A stretch of DNA of 64,000 bases from Rallus limicola (Eukaryota > Chordata > Aves > Gruiformes > Rallidae). Of this stretch, positions 1 to 13,000 are shown piece by piece. A program made the translations under genes and the position numbers. The stretch spans positions 1 to 64,000 of the forward strand of contig JAKCOZ010000595.1 of assembly GCA_022605955.1 (NCBI GenBank), in the 5' to 3' direction. Every line of letters begins with the position of its first letter. Position 1 is the stretch's first letter. The notes below the pieces were generated by a model. That model saw only the letters and a list, made by a program, of their open reading frames with translations, was not told the origin of the DNA and searched no databases.

Positions 1-1226
1 AACATGCCTGGAACCTCCTACGGTGCTTTTCTCGGCCCTAGCAGAACTGCAGTTCAAAACATGCTAAACGTCCAGCAATAACTCCACAAAGTAAAGAGCT
101 AGGCCTGAAAGGCATAGCTTGTCTGAAACCTCCTAACAGGACACACAAGCAGACCCTGTCACTTTGGCTCTCAAGCCTTTTCCTTCTCCTGGAAAGAGGG
201 AAACATGCCTGGAACCTCCTACGGTGCTTTTCTCGGCCCTAGCAGACTGCAGTTCAAAACATGCTAAACGTCCAGCAATAACTCCCAAAGTAAAGAAGCT
301 AGGCCTGAAAGGCATAGCTTGTCTGAAACCTCCTAACAGGACACACAAGCAGACACCCTGTCACTTTGGCTCTCAGCCTTTTCCTTTGCCTGGAAAGAGG
401 GGAAACATGCCTGGAGACCCTCCTACGGTGCTTTTCTCGGTCCCTAGCAGACTGCAGTTCAAAACATGCTAAACGTCCAGCAATAACTCCCAAAGTAAAG
501 AAGCTAGGACTGAAAGGCATAGCTTGTCTGAAACCTCCTAACAGGACACACAAGCAGACCCTGTCCACTTTGGCTCTCAGCCTTTTCCTTTGCCTGGAAA
601 GAGGGAACATGCCTGGAACCTCCTACGGTGCTTTTCTCGGCCCTAGCAAGACTGCAGTTCAAAACATGCTAAACGTCCAGCAATAACTCCCAAAGTAAAG
701 GAAGCTAGGCCTGAAAGGCATAGCTTGTCTGAAACCTCCTAACAGGACACACAAGCAGACCCTGTCACTTTGGCTCTCAGCCTTTTCCTTTGCCTGGAAG
801 AGGGAACATGCCTGGAACCTCCCCTACGGTGCTTTTCTCGGCCCTAGCAGACTGCAGTTCAAAACATGTCTAAACGTCCAGCAATAACTCCAAAGTAAAG
901 AAGCTAGGCCTGAAAGGCATAGCTTGTCTGAAACCTCCTAACAGGACACACAAGCAGACCCTGTCACTTTGGCTCTCAGCCTTTTCCTTGCCTGGAAAGA
1001 GGGAACATGCCTGGAACCTCCTACGGTGCTTTTCTCGGCCCCTAGCAGACTGCAGTTCAAAAACATGCTAAGAACGTCCAGCAATAACTCCCAAAGTAAA
1101 GAAGCTAGGCCTGAAAGGCATAGCTTGTCTGAAACCCTCCTAACAGGACACACAAGCAGACCCTGTCACTTTGGCTCTCAGGCCTTTTCCTTGCCTGGTA
1201 AAGAGGGGAACATGCCTGGAACATCC

Positions 1227-4200
1227 TATGGTGCTTTTCTCCGGCCCTAGCAGACTGCAGTTCAAAACATGCTAAACGTCCAGCAGTAACTCCCAAAGTA
1301 AAGAAGCTAGGACTGAAAGGCATAGTTTGTCTGAAACCTCCTAACAGGACACACAAGCAGACCCTGTCACTTGGGGCTCTCAGCCTTTTCCTTTGCCTGG
1401 AAAGAGGGAACATGCCTGGAACCTCCTACGGTGCTTTTCTCGGCCCTAGCAGACTGCAGTTCAAAACATGCTAAACGTCCAGCAATAACTCCCAAAAGTA
1501 AAGAAGCTAGGGACTGAAAGGCAATGCTTGTCTGAAACCTCCTAACAGGACACACAAGCAGACCCTGTCACTTTGGCTCTCAGCCTTTTCCTTTGCCTGG
1601 AAAGAGGGAACATGCCTGGAACCTCCTACGGTGCTTTTCTCGGCCCTAGCAGTCTGCAGTTCAAAACATGCTAAACGTCCAGCCATAACTCCCAAAGTAA
1701 AGAAGCTAGGCCTGAAAGGCATAGCTTGTCTGAAACCTCCTAACAGGACACACGAGCAGACCCTGTCACTTTGGCTCTCAGCCTTTTCCTTTGCCTGGAA
1801 AGAGGGAACATGCCTGGAACCTCCTACGGAGCTTTTCTCGGCCCTAGCAGACTGCAGTTCAAAACATGCTAAACGTCCAGCCAATAACTCCCAAAGTAAA
1901 GAAGCTAGGCCTGAAAGGCATAGCTTGTCTGAAACCTCTTAACAGGACACACAAGCAGACCCTGTCACTTTGGCTCTCTGCATTTTCCTTTGCTTGGAAA
2001 GAAGGGAACATGCCTGGAACCTCCTACGGTGCTTTTTCTCGGCCCTTGCAGACTGCAGTTCAAAACATGCTAAACGTTCCAGCAATAACTCCCAAAGTAA
2101 AGAAGCTAGGACTGAAAGGCATAGCTTGTCTGAAACCTCCTAACAGGACCACACAAGCAGACCCTGTCACTTTGGCTCTCAGCCTTTTCCTTTGCCTGGA
2201 AAGAGGGAACATGCCTGGAAACCTCCTACGGTGCTTTTCTCGGGCCTAGCCAGACTGCAGTTCAAAACATGCTAAACGTCCAGCAATAACTCCCAAAGGT
2301 AAAGAAGCTAGGCCTGAAAGGCATAGCTTGGTCTGAAACCTCCTAACAGGACACACAAGCAGACCCTGTCACTTTGGCTCTCAGCCTTTTCCTTTGCCTG
2401 GAAAGAGGGAACATGCCTGGAACCCTCCTACGGTGCTTTTCTCGGCCCTAGCAGACTGCAGTTCAAAACATGCTAAACGTCCAGCAATAACTCCCAAAGT
2501 AAAGAAGCTAGGCCTGAAAGGCATAGCTTGTCTGAAACCTCCTAACAGGACACACAAGCAGACCCTGTCACTTTGGCTCTCAGCCTTTTCCTTTGCCTGG
2601 AAAGAGGGAACATGCCTGGAACCTCCTACGGTGCTTTTCTCGGCCTAAGCCTGACTGCAGTTCAAACATGCTAAATGTCCAGCACGTAACTCCCAAAGTA
2701 AAGAAGCTAGGCCTGAAAGGCATAGCTTGTCTGAAACCTCCTAACAGGACACACAAGCAGACCCTGTCACTTTGGCTCTCAGCCTTTTCCTTTGCCTGGA
2801 AAGAGGGAACATGCCTGGAAACCCTCCTACGGTGCTTTTCTCGGCCCTAGCAGAACTGCAGTTCAAAACATGCTAAACGTCCAGCAATAACTCCCAAAGT
2901 AAAGAAGCTAGGCCTGAAAGGCATACGTTGTCTGAAACCTCCTAACAGGACACACAAGCAGACCCTGTCACTTTGGCTCTCAGCCTTTTCCTTTGCCTGG
3001 AAAGAGGGAACATGCCTGGAACCTCCTACGGTGCGTTTTCTCGGCCCTAGCAGACTGCAGTTCAAAACATGCTAAACGTCCAGCAATAACTCCCAAAGTA
3101 AAGAAAGCTAGGCCTGAAAGGCATAGCTTGTCTGAAACCTCCTAACAGGACACACAAGCAGACCCCTGTCACTTTGGCTCTCAGCCTTTTTCCTTTGCCT
3201 GGAAAGAGGGAACATGCCTGGAACCTCCTACGGTGCTTTTCTCGGCCCTAGCAGACTGCAGTCAAAACATGCTAAACGTCCAGCAATAACTCCCAAAGTA
3301 AAGAAGCTAGGCCTTGAAAGGCATAGCTTGTCTGAAACCTCCTAACAGGACACACAAGCAGACCCCTGTCACTTGGCTCTCAGCCTTTTCCTTTGCCTGG
3401 AAAGAGGGAACAGCCTGGAACCTCCTACGGTGCTTTTCTCGGCCCTAGCAGACTGCAGTTCAAAACATGCTAAACGTCCAGCAATAACTCCCAAAGTAAA
3501 GAAGCTAGGACTGAAAGGCAATGCTTGTCTGAAACCTCCTAACAGGACACACAAGCAGACCCTGTCACTTTTGGCTCTCAGCCTTTTCCCTTTGCCTGGA
3601 AAGAGGGAACATGCCTGGAACCTCCTACGGTGCTTTTCTCGGCCCTAGCAGACTGCAGTTCAAAACATGCTAAACGTCCAGCAATAACTCCCAAAGTAAA
3701 GAAGCTAGGCCTGAAAGGCATAGCTTGTCTGAAACCTCCTAACTGGACACACAAGCAGACCCTGTCACTTTGGCTCTCAGCCTTTTCCTTTGCCTGGAAA
3801 GAGGGAACATGCCTGGAACCTCCTACGGTGCTTTTCTCGGCCTAGCAGACTGCAGTTCAAAACATGCTAACGTCCAGCAATAACTCCCAAAGTAAAGAAG
3901 CTAGGCCTGAAAGGCATAGCTTGTCTGAAAACCTCCTAACAGGGACACACAAGCAGACCCTGTCACTTTGGCTCTCAGCCTTTTCCTTTGCCTGAAAGAG
4001 GGAACATGCCTGGAACCTCCTACGGTGCTTTTCTCGGCCCTAGCAGACTGCAGTTCAAAACATGCTAAACGTCCAGCAATAACTCCCAAAGTAAAGAAGC
4101 TAGGCCTGAAAGGCATAGCTTGTCTGAAACCTCCTACCAGGACACACAAGCAGACCCTGTCCACTTTGGGCTCTCAGCCCTTTTCCTTCTCCTGGAAAGA

Positions 4201-7200
4201 AGGGAACATGCCTGGAACCTCCTACGGTGCTTTTCTCGGCCCTAGCAGGACTGCAGTTCAAAACATGCTAAACGTCCAGCAATAACTCCCAAAGTAAAGA
4301 AGCTAGGCCTGAAAGGCATAGCTTGTCTGAAACCTCCTAACAGGACACACAAGCAGACCCTGTCACTTTGGCTCTCAGCCTTTTCCTTTGCCTGGAAAGA
4401 GGGAACATGCCTGGAACCTCCTACGGTGCTTTTCTCGGCCCTAGCAGACTGCAGTTCAAAACATGCTAAACGTCCAGCAATAACTCCCAAAGTAAAGAAG
4501 CTAGGCCTGAAAGGCATAGCTTGTCTGAAACCCTCCTAACAGGACACACAAGCAGACCCTGTCACTTTGGCTCTCAGCCCTTTTCCTTTGCCTGGAAAGA
4601 GGGAACATGCCTGGAACCTCCTACTCGGTGCTTTTCTCGGCCCTAGCAGACTGCAGTTCAAAACATGCTAAACGTCCAGCAATAACTCCCAAAGTAAAGA
4701 AGCTAGGCCTGAAAGGCATAGCTTGTCTGAAACCTCCTAACAGGACACACAAGCAGACCCTGTCACTTGGGCTCTCAGCCTTTTCCTTTGCCTGGAAAGA
4801 GGGAACATGCCTGGAACCTCCTACGGTGCTTTTCTCGGCCCTAGCAGACTGCAGTTCAAAACATGCTAAACGTCCAGCAATAACTCCCAAAGTAAAGAAG
4901 CTAGGACTGAAAGGCAATGCTTGTCTGAAACCTCCTAACAGGACACACAAGCAGACCCTGTCACTTGGCTCTCAGCCTTTTCCTTTGCCTGGAAAGAGGG
5001 AACATGCCTGGAACCTCCTACGGTGCTTTTCTTGGCCCTAGCAGACTGCAGTTCAAAACATGCTAAACGTCCAGCAATAACTCCCAAAGTAAAGAAGCTA
5101 GGCCTGAAAGGCATAGCTTGTCTTGAAACCTCCTAACAGGACACACAAGCAGACCCTGTCACTTTGGCTCTCAGCCTTTTCCTTTGCCTGGAAAGAGGGA
5201 AATCATGCCTTGGAACATTCCTATGGTGCTTTTCTCGGCCCTAGCAGACTGCAGTTCAAAACATGCTAAACGTCCAGCAGTAACTCCCAAAGTAAAGAAG
5301 CTAGGACTGAAAGGCATAGTTTGTCTGAAACCTCCTAACAGGACACACAAGCAGACCCTGTCACTTTGGCTCTCAGCCTTTTCCTTTGCCTGGAAAGAGG
5401 GAACATGCCCTGGAACCTCCTACGGTGCTTTTCTCGGCCCTAGCAGACTGCAGTTCAAAACATGCTAAACGGTCCAGCAAATAACTCCCAAAGTAAGAAG
5501 CTAGGACTGAAAGGCAATGCTTGTCTGAAACCTCCTAACAGGACACACAAGCAGACCCTGTCACTTTGGCTCTCAGCCCTTTTCCTTTGCCTGGAAAGAG
5601 GGAACATGCCTGGAAAACCTCCTACGGTGCTTTTCTCGGCCCTAGCAGACTGCAGTTCAAAACATGCTAAAACGTCCAGCAATAACTCCCAAAGTAAAGA
5701 AGCTAGGACTGAAAGGCAATGCTTGGTCTGAAACCTCCTAACAGGACACACAAGCAGACCCTGTCACTTTGGCTCTCAGCCTTTTCCTTTGCCTGGAAAG
5801 AGGGAACATGCCTGGAACCTCCTACGGTGCTTTTCTCGGCCCCTAGCAAGACTGCAGTTCAAAACATGCTAAACGTCCAGCCATAACTCCCAAAGTAAGA
5901 AGCTAGGCCTGAAAGGCATAGCTTGTCTGAAAACCTCCTAACAGGACACCACAAGCAGACCCTGTCACTTTGGCTCTCAGCCTTTTCCTTTGCCTGGAAA
6001 GAGGGAACATGCCTGGAACCTCCTACGGTGCTTTTCTCGCCCTAGCAGACTGCAGTTCAAAACATGCTAAACGTCCAGCAATAACTCACCAAAGTAAAGA
6101 AGCCTAGGCCCTGAAAGCATAGCTTGTCTGAAACCTCCTAACAGACACACAAGCAGACCCTGTCACTTTGGCTCTCAGCCTTTTCCTTTGCCTGGAAAGA
6201 GGGAACATGCCTGAACCTCCTACGGTGCTTTCTTCTCGGCCCTAGCAGACTGCAGTTCAAAACATGCTAAACGTCCAGCAATAACTCCCAAAGGTAAAGA
6301 AGCTAGGACTGAAAGGCATAGCTGGTCTGAAACCTCCTAACAGGACACACAAGCAGACCCTGTCACTTGGGCTCTCAGCCTTTTCCTTTGCCTGGAAACG
6401 AGGGAAACATGCCTGGAACCTCCTACGGTGCTTTTCTCGGCCCCCTAGCAGACTGCAGTTCAAAACATGCTAAACGTTCCAGCAATAAACTCCCAAAGTA
6501 AAGAAGCTAGGACTGAAAGGCATAGCTTGTCTGAAACCTCCTAACAGGACACACAAGCAGACCCTGTCACTTTGGCTCTCAGCCTTTTCCTTTGCCTGGA
6601 AAGAGGGAACATGCCTGGAACCTCCTACGGTGCTTTTCTCGGCCCTAGCAGACCTGCAGTTCAAAACATGCTAAACGTCCAGCAATAACTCCCAAAGTAA
6701 AAGAAGCTAGGCCTGAAAGGCATAGCTTGTCTGAAACCTCCTAACAGGACACACAAGCAGACCCTGTCTACTTTGGCTCTCAGCCTTTTCCTTTGCCTGG
6801 AAAGAGGGAACATGCCTGGAAACATCCTATGGTGCTTTTCTCGGCCCCTAGCCAGACTGCAGTTCAAAACATGCTAAACGTCCAGCAGTAACTCCAAAGT
6901 AAAGAAGCTAGGACTGAAAGGCATAGTTTGTCTGAAACCTCCTAACAGGACACACAAGCAGACCCTGTCACTTGGGCTCTCAGCCTTTTCCTTTGCCTGG
7001 AAAGAGGGAACATGCCTGGAACCTCCTAACGGTGCTTTTCTCGGCCCTAGCAGACTGCAGTTCAAAACATGCTAAACGTCCCAGCAATAACTCCCAAAGT
7101 AAAGAAGCTAGGACTGAAAGGCAATGCTTGTCTGAAACCTCCTAACAGGACACACAAGCAGACCCTGTCACTTTGGCTCTCAGCCTTTTCCTTTGCCTGG

Positions 7201-8813
7201 AAAGAGGGAACATGCCTGGAACCTCCTACGGTGCTTTTCTCGGCCCTAGCAGACTGCAGTTCAAAACATGCTAAACGTCCAGCCATAACTCCCAAAGTAA
7301 AGAAGCTAGGCCTGAAAGGCATAGCTTGTCTGAACCTCCTAACAGGACACACCGAGCAGACCCTGTCACTTTGGCTCTCAGCCTTTTCCTTTGCCTGGAA
7401 AGAGGGAACATGCCTGGAACCTCCTACGGTGCTTTTCTCGGCCCTAGCAGACTGCAGTTCAAAACATGCTAAACGTCCAGCAATAACTCCCAAAGTAAAG
7501 AAGCTAGGCCTGAAAGGCATAGCTTGTCTGAAACCTCTTAACAGACACACAAGCAGACCCTGTCACTTTGGCTCTCAGCATTTTCCTTTGCTTGGAAAGA
7601 GGGAACATGCCTGGAACCTCCTACGGTGCTTTTCTCGGCCCTTGCAGACTGCAGTCAAAACATGCTAAACGTCCAGCAAATAAACTCCCAAAGTAAAGAA
7701 GCTAGGACTGAAAGGCATAGCTTGTCTGAAACCTCCTAACAGGACACACAAGCAGACCCTGTCACTTTGGCTCTCAGCCTTTTCCTTTGCCCTGGAAAGA
7801 GGGAACATGCCTGGAACCTCCTACGGTGCTTTTCTCGGCCCTAGCAGACTGCAGTTCAAAACATGCATAAACGTCCAGCCATAACTCCCAAAGTAAGAAG
7901 CTAGGCCTGAAAGGCATAGCTTGTCTGAAACCTCCTAACAGGACACACAAGCAGACCCCTGTCACTTTGGCTCTCAGCCTTTTCTTTGCCTGGAAAGAGG
8001 GAACATTGCCTGGGAACCTCCTACGGTGCTTTTCTCGGCCCTAGCAGACTTGCAGTTCAAAACATGCTAAACGTCCCAGCAATAACTCCCAAAGTAAAGA
8101 AGCTAGGCCTGAAAGGCATAGCTTGTCTGAAACCTCCTAACAGGACACACAAGCAGACCCTGTCACTTTGGCTCTCAGCCTTTTCCTTTGCCTGGAAAGA
8201 GGGAACATGCCTGGAACCTCCTACGGTGCTTTTCTCGGCCCTAGCAGACTGCAGTTCAAAACATGCTAAACGTCCAGCAATAACTCCCAAAGTAAAGAAG
8301 CTAGGACTGAAAGGCATAGCTTGTCTGAAACCTCCTAACAGGACACACAAGCAGACCCTGTCACTTGGGCTCTCAGCCTTTTCCTTGCCTGGAAAGAGGG
8401 AACATGCCTGGAACCTCCTACGGTGCTTTTCTCGGCCCTAGCAGACTGCAGTTCAAAACATGCTAAACGTCCAGCAATAACTCCCAAAGTAAAGAAGCTA
8501 GGACTGAAAGGCAAAGCTTGTCTGAAACCTCCTAACAGGACACACAAGCAGACCCTGTCACTTTGGCTCTCAGCCTTTTCCTTTGCCTGGAAAGAGGGAA
8601 CATGCCTGGAACCTCCTACGGTGCTTTTCTCGGCCCTAGCAGACTGCAGTTCAAAACATGCTAAACGTCCAGCAATAACTCCCAAAGTAAAGAAGCTAGG
8701 CCTGAAAGGCATAGCTTGTCTGAAACCTCCTAACAGGACACAAGCAGACCCTGTCACTTTGGCTCTCAGCCTTTTCCTTTGCCCTGGAAAGAGGGAACAT
8801 GCCTGGAACATCC
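1227..8813. repeat. 38-monomer higher-order repeat, copy 1 (indel-rich)
   Basis: A marker monomer with ACATCCTATGG in place of ACCTCCTACGG occurs near 1227, 5222, 6828 and 8814. Spacings are about 20, 8 and 10 monomers once indels are discounted. The next copy repeats this 20-8-10 order. An independent marker, CCTACCAGG with TTCTCCTGG in the same monomer, occurs at 4137 here and at 11709 in the next copy. That is 7572 bp, or 38 x 198 plus 48 extra bases. Observed length is 7587 bp against an ideal 7524. Confidence 0.75.
6828..8813. repeat. 10-monomer subrepeat, indel-rich copy
   Basis: The cassette has a fixed order of variants: ACATCCTATGG with CAGTAACTC, then CACTTGGGC, then GGCAATGC, then CATAACTC with CACCGAGC/CACGAGC, then CCTCTTAAC, then CATTTTCCTTTGCTTGG followed by CCCTTGCAG. 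It is 1986 bp, about 10 monomers. The same ordered cassette occurs at 14365-16344 and begins again at 8814 and 16345. Confidence 0.7.
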
Positions 8814-9814
8814 TATGGTGCTTTTCTCGGCCCTAGCAGACTGCAGTTCAAAACATGCTAAACGTCCAGCAGTAACTCCCCAAAGTAAAGAAGCTAGGAC
8901 TGAAAGGCATAGTTTGTCTGAAACCTCCTAACAGGACACACAAGCAGACCCTGTCACTTGGGCTCTCAGCCTTTTCCTTTGCCTGGAAAGAGGGAACATG
9001 CCTGGAACCTCCTACCGGTGCTTTTCTCGGCCCTAGCAGACTGCAGTTCAAAACATGCTAAACGTCCAGCAATAACTCCCAAAGTAAAGAAGCTAGGACT
9101 GAAAGGCAATGCTTGTCTGAAACCTCCTAACAGGACACACAAGCAGACCCTGTCACTTTGGCTCTCAGCCTTTTCCTTTGCCTGGAAAGAGGGAACATGC
9201 CTGGAACCTCCTACGGTGCTTTTCTCGGCCCTAGCAGACTGCAGTTCAAAACATGCTAAACGTCCAGCCATAACTCCCAAAGTAAAGAAGCTAGGCCTGA
9301 AAGGCATAGCTTGTCTGAAACCTCCTAACAGGACACACGGAGCAGACCCTGTCACTTTGGCTCTCAGCCTTTTCCCTTTGCCTGGAAAGAGGGAACATGC
9401 CTGGAACCTCCTACGGTGCTTTTCTCGGCCCTAGCAGACTGCAGTTCAAAACATAGCTAAAACGTCCAGCAATAACTCCCAAAGTAAAGAAGCTAGGCCT
9501 GAAAGGCATAGCTTGTCTGAAACCTCTTAACAGGACACACAAGCAGACCCTGTCACTTTGGCTCTCAGCATTTTCCTTTGCTTGGAAAGAGGGAACATGC
9601 CTGGAACCTCCTACGGTGCTTTTCTCGGCCCTTGCAGACTGCAGTTCAAAACATGCTAAACGTCCAGCAATAACTCCCAAAGTAAAGAAGCTAGGACTGA
9701 AAGGCAGTAGCTTGTCTGAAACCTCCTAACAGGACACACAAGCAGACCCTGTCACTTTGGCTCTCAGCCTTTTCCTTTGCCTGGAAAGAGGGAACATGCC
9801 TGGAACCTCCTACG

Positions 9815-10012
9815 GTGCTTTTCTCGGCCCTAGCAGACTGCAGTTCAAAACATGCTAAACGTCCAGCAATAACTCCCAAAGTAAAGAAGCTAGGCCTGAA
9901 AGGCATAGCTTGTCTGAAACCTCCTAACAGGACACACAAGCAGACCCTGTCACTTTGGCTCTCAGCCTTTTCCTTTGCCTGGAAAGAGGGAACATGCCTG
10001 GAACCTCCTACG
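9815..10012 (+). repeat. Representative consensus-like 198-bp monomer
   Basis: This is an indel-free copy close to the majority sequence, starting at GTGCTTTTCTCGG and ending at CCTCCTACG. By direct count it is 198 bp with 98 G+C. Common variants elsewhere are CGTCC to TGTCC, CAATAACTC to CAGTAACTC or CATAACTC, TAGGCCTG to TAGGACTG, GGCATAGC to GGCAATGC, CACAAGC to CACGAGC, TTGCCTGG to TTGCTTGG, CCCTAGCAG to CCCTTGCAG, and ACCTCCTACGG to ACATCCTATGG. The choice of start is arbitrary because the array is circularly permutable. Confidence 0.97.
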
Positions 10013-13000
10013 GTGCTTTTCTCGGCCCTAGCAGACTGCAGTTCAAAACATGCTAAACGTCCAGCAATAACTCCCAAAGTAAAGAAGCTAGGCCTGAAAG
10101 GCATAGCTTGTCTGAAACCTCCTAACAGGACACACAAGCAGACCCTGTCACTTTGGCTCTCAGCCTTTTCCTTTGCCTGGAAAGAGGGAACATGCCTGGA
10201 ACCTCCTACGGTGCTTTTCTCGGCCCTAGCAGACTGCAGTTCAAAACATGCTAAATGTCCAGCAGTAACTCCCAAAGTAAAGAAGCTAGGCCTGAAAGGC
10301 ATAGCTTGTCTGAAACCTCCTAACAGGACACACAAGCAGACCCTGTCACTTTGGCTCTCAGCCTTTTCCTTTGCCTGGAAAGAGGGAACATGCCTGGAAC
10401 CTCCTACGGTGCTTTTCTCGGCCCTAGCAGACTGCAGTTCAAAACATGCTAAACGTCCAGCAATAACTCCCAAAGTAAAGAAGCTAGGCCTGAAAGGCAT
10501 AGCTTGTCTGAAACCTCCTAACAGGACACACAAGCAGACCCTGTCACTTTGGCTCTCAGCCTTTTCCTTTGCCTGGAAAGAGGGAACATGCCTGGAACCT
10601 CCTACGGTGCTTTTCTCGGCCCTAGCAGACTGCAGTTCAAAACATGCTAAACGTCCAGCAATAACTCCCAAAGTAAAGAAGCTAGGCCTGAAAGGCATAG
10701 CTTGTCTGAAACCTCCTAACAGGACACACAAGCAGACCCTGTCACTTTGGCTCTCAGCCTTTTCCTTTGCCTGGAAAGAGGGAACATGCCTGGAACCTCC
10801 TACGGTGCTTTTCTCGGCCCTAGCAGACTGCAGTTCAAAACATGCTAAACGTCCAGCAATAACTCCCAAAGTAAAGAAGCTAGGCCTGAAAGGCATAGCT
10901 TGTCTGAAACCTCCTAACAGGACACACAAGCAGACCCTGTCACTTTGGCTCTCAGCCTTTTCCTTTGCCTGGAAAGAGGGAACATGCCTGGAACCTCCTA
11001 CGGTGCTTTTCTCGGCCCTAGCAGACTGCAGTTCAAAACATGCTAAACGTCCAGCAATAACTCCCAAAGTAAAGAAGCTAGGACTGAAAGGCAATGCTTG
11101 TCTGAAACCTCCTAACAGGACACACAAGCAGACCCTGTCACTTTGGCTCTCAGCCTTTTCCTTTGCCTGGAAAGAGGGAACATGCCTGGAACCTCCTACG
11201 GTGCTTTTCTCGGCCCTAGCAGACTGCAGTTCAAAACATGCTAAACGTCCAGCAATAACTCCCAAAGTAAAGAAGCTAGGCCTGAAAGGCATAGCTTGTC
11301 TGAAACCTCCTAACAGGACACACAAGCAGACCCTGTCACTTTGGCTCTCAGCCTTTTCCTTTGCCTGGAAAGAGGGAACATGCCTGGAACCTCCTACGGT
11401 GCTTTTCTCGGCCCTAGCAGACTGCAGTTCAAAACATGCTAAACGTCCAGCAATAACTCCCAAAGTAAAGAAGCTAGGCCTGAAAGGCATAGCTTGTCTG
11501 AAACCTCCTAACAGGACACACAAGCAGACCCTGTCACTTTGGCTCTCAGCCTTTTCCTTTGCCTGGAAAGAGGGAACATGCCTGGAACCTCCTACGGTGC
11601 TTTTCTCGGCCCTAGCAGACTGCAGTTCAAAACATGCTAAACGTCCAGCAATAACTCCCAAAGTAAAGAAGCTAGGCCTGAAAGGCATAGCTTGTCTGAA
11701 ACCTCCTACCAGGACACACAAGCAGACCCTGTCACTTTGGCTCTCAGCCTTTTCCTTCTCCTGGAAAGAGGGAACATGCCTGGAACCTCCTACGGTGCTT
11801 TTCTCGGCCCTAGCAGACTGCAGTTCAAAACATGCTAAACGTCCAGCAATAACTCCCAAAGTAAAGAAGCTAGGCCTGAAAGGCATAGCTTGTCTGAAAC
11901 CTCCTAACAGGACACACAAGCAGACCCTGTCACTTTGGCTCTCAGCCTTTTCCTTTGCCTGGAAAGAGGGAACATGCCTGGAACCTCCTACGGTGCTTTT
12001 CTCGGCCCTAGCAGACTGCAGTTCAAAACATGCTAAACGTCCAGCAATAACTCCCAAAGTAAAGAAGCTAGGCCTGAAAGGCATAGCTTGTCTGAAACCT
12101 CCTAACAGGACACACAAGCAGACCCTGTCACTTTGGCTCTCAGCCTTTTCCTTTGCCTGGAAAGAGGGAACATGCCTGGAACCTCCTACGGTGCTTTTCT
12201 CGGCCCTAGCAGACTGCAGTTCAAAACATGCTAAACGTCCAGCAATAACTCCCAAAGTAAAGAAGCTAGGCCTGAAAGGCATAGCTTGTCTGAAACCTCC
12301 TAACAGGACACACAAGCAGACCCTGTCACTTGGGCTCTCAGCCTTTTCCTTTGCCTGGAAAGAGGGAACATGCCTGGAACCTCCTACGGTGCTTTTCTCG
12401 GCCCTAGCAGACTGCAGTTCAAAACATGCTAAACGTCCAGCAATAACTCCCAAAGTAAAGAAGCTAGGACTGAAAGGCAATGCTTGTCTGAAACCTCCTA
12501 ACAGGACACACAAGCAGACCCTGTCACTTTGGCTCTCAGCCTTTTCCTTTGCCTGGAAAGAGGGAACATGCCTGGAACCTCCTACGGTGCTTTTCTTGGC
12601 CCTAGCAGACTGCAGTTCAAAACATGCTAAACGTCCAGCAATAACTCCCAAAGTAAAGAAGCTAGGCCTGAAAGGCATAGCTTGTCTGAAACCTCCTAAC
12701 AGGACACACAAGCAGACCCTGTCACTTTGGCTCTCAGCCTTTTCCTTTGCCTGGAAAGAGGGAACATGCCTGGAACATCCTATGGTGCTTTTCTCGGCCC
12801 TAGCAGACTGCAGTTCAAAACATGCTAAACGTCCAGCAGTAACTCCCAAAGTAAAGAAGCTAGGACTGAAAGGCATAGTTTGTCTGAAACCTCCTAACAG
12901 GACACACAAGCAGACCCTGTCACTTTGGCTCTCAGCCTTTTCCTTTGCCTGGAAAGAGGGAACATGCCTGGAACCTCCTACGGTGCTTTTCTCGGCCCTA

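Larger units (their letters stand above)
1..9706. repeat. Indel-rich segment of the satellite array
   Basis: The monomers carry the same substitution variants as the rest of the array, but with many single-base insertions and deletions scattered through them. Many lengthen or shorten homopolymers (CCCC for CCC, AAAA for AAA, GG for G) or double a base. The last is an extra G in GGCAGTAG near 9706. Downstream, the reading frame is uninterrupted by indels for more than 15 kb. Compared with the equivalent clean block, the copy at 1227-8813 is 63 bp longer than 38 perfect monomers, so the indels are insertion-biased. The simplest reading is unpolished long-read consensus. Real degeneration is less likely because substitutions are not correspondingly elevated. 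Confidence 0.85.

Noticed and set aside
1..9706. The indel-rich part as an older, degenerating array edge
   Set aside because: Substitutions are not raised in parallel, the indels are insertion-biased and copy-specific, and variant order matches the clean HOR copy. Assembly error explains it better, although only read data can settle it.
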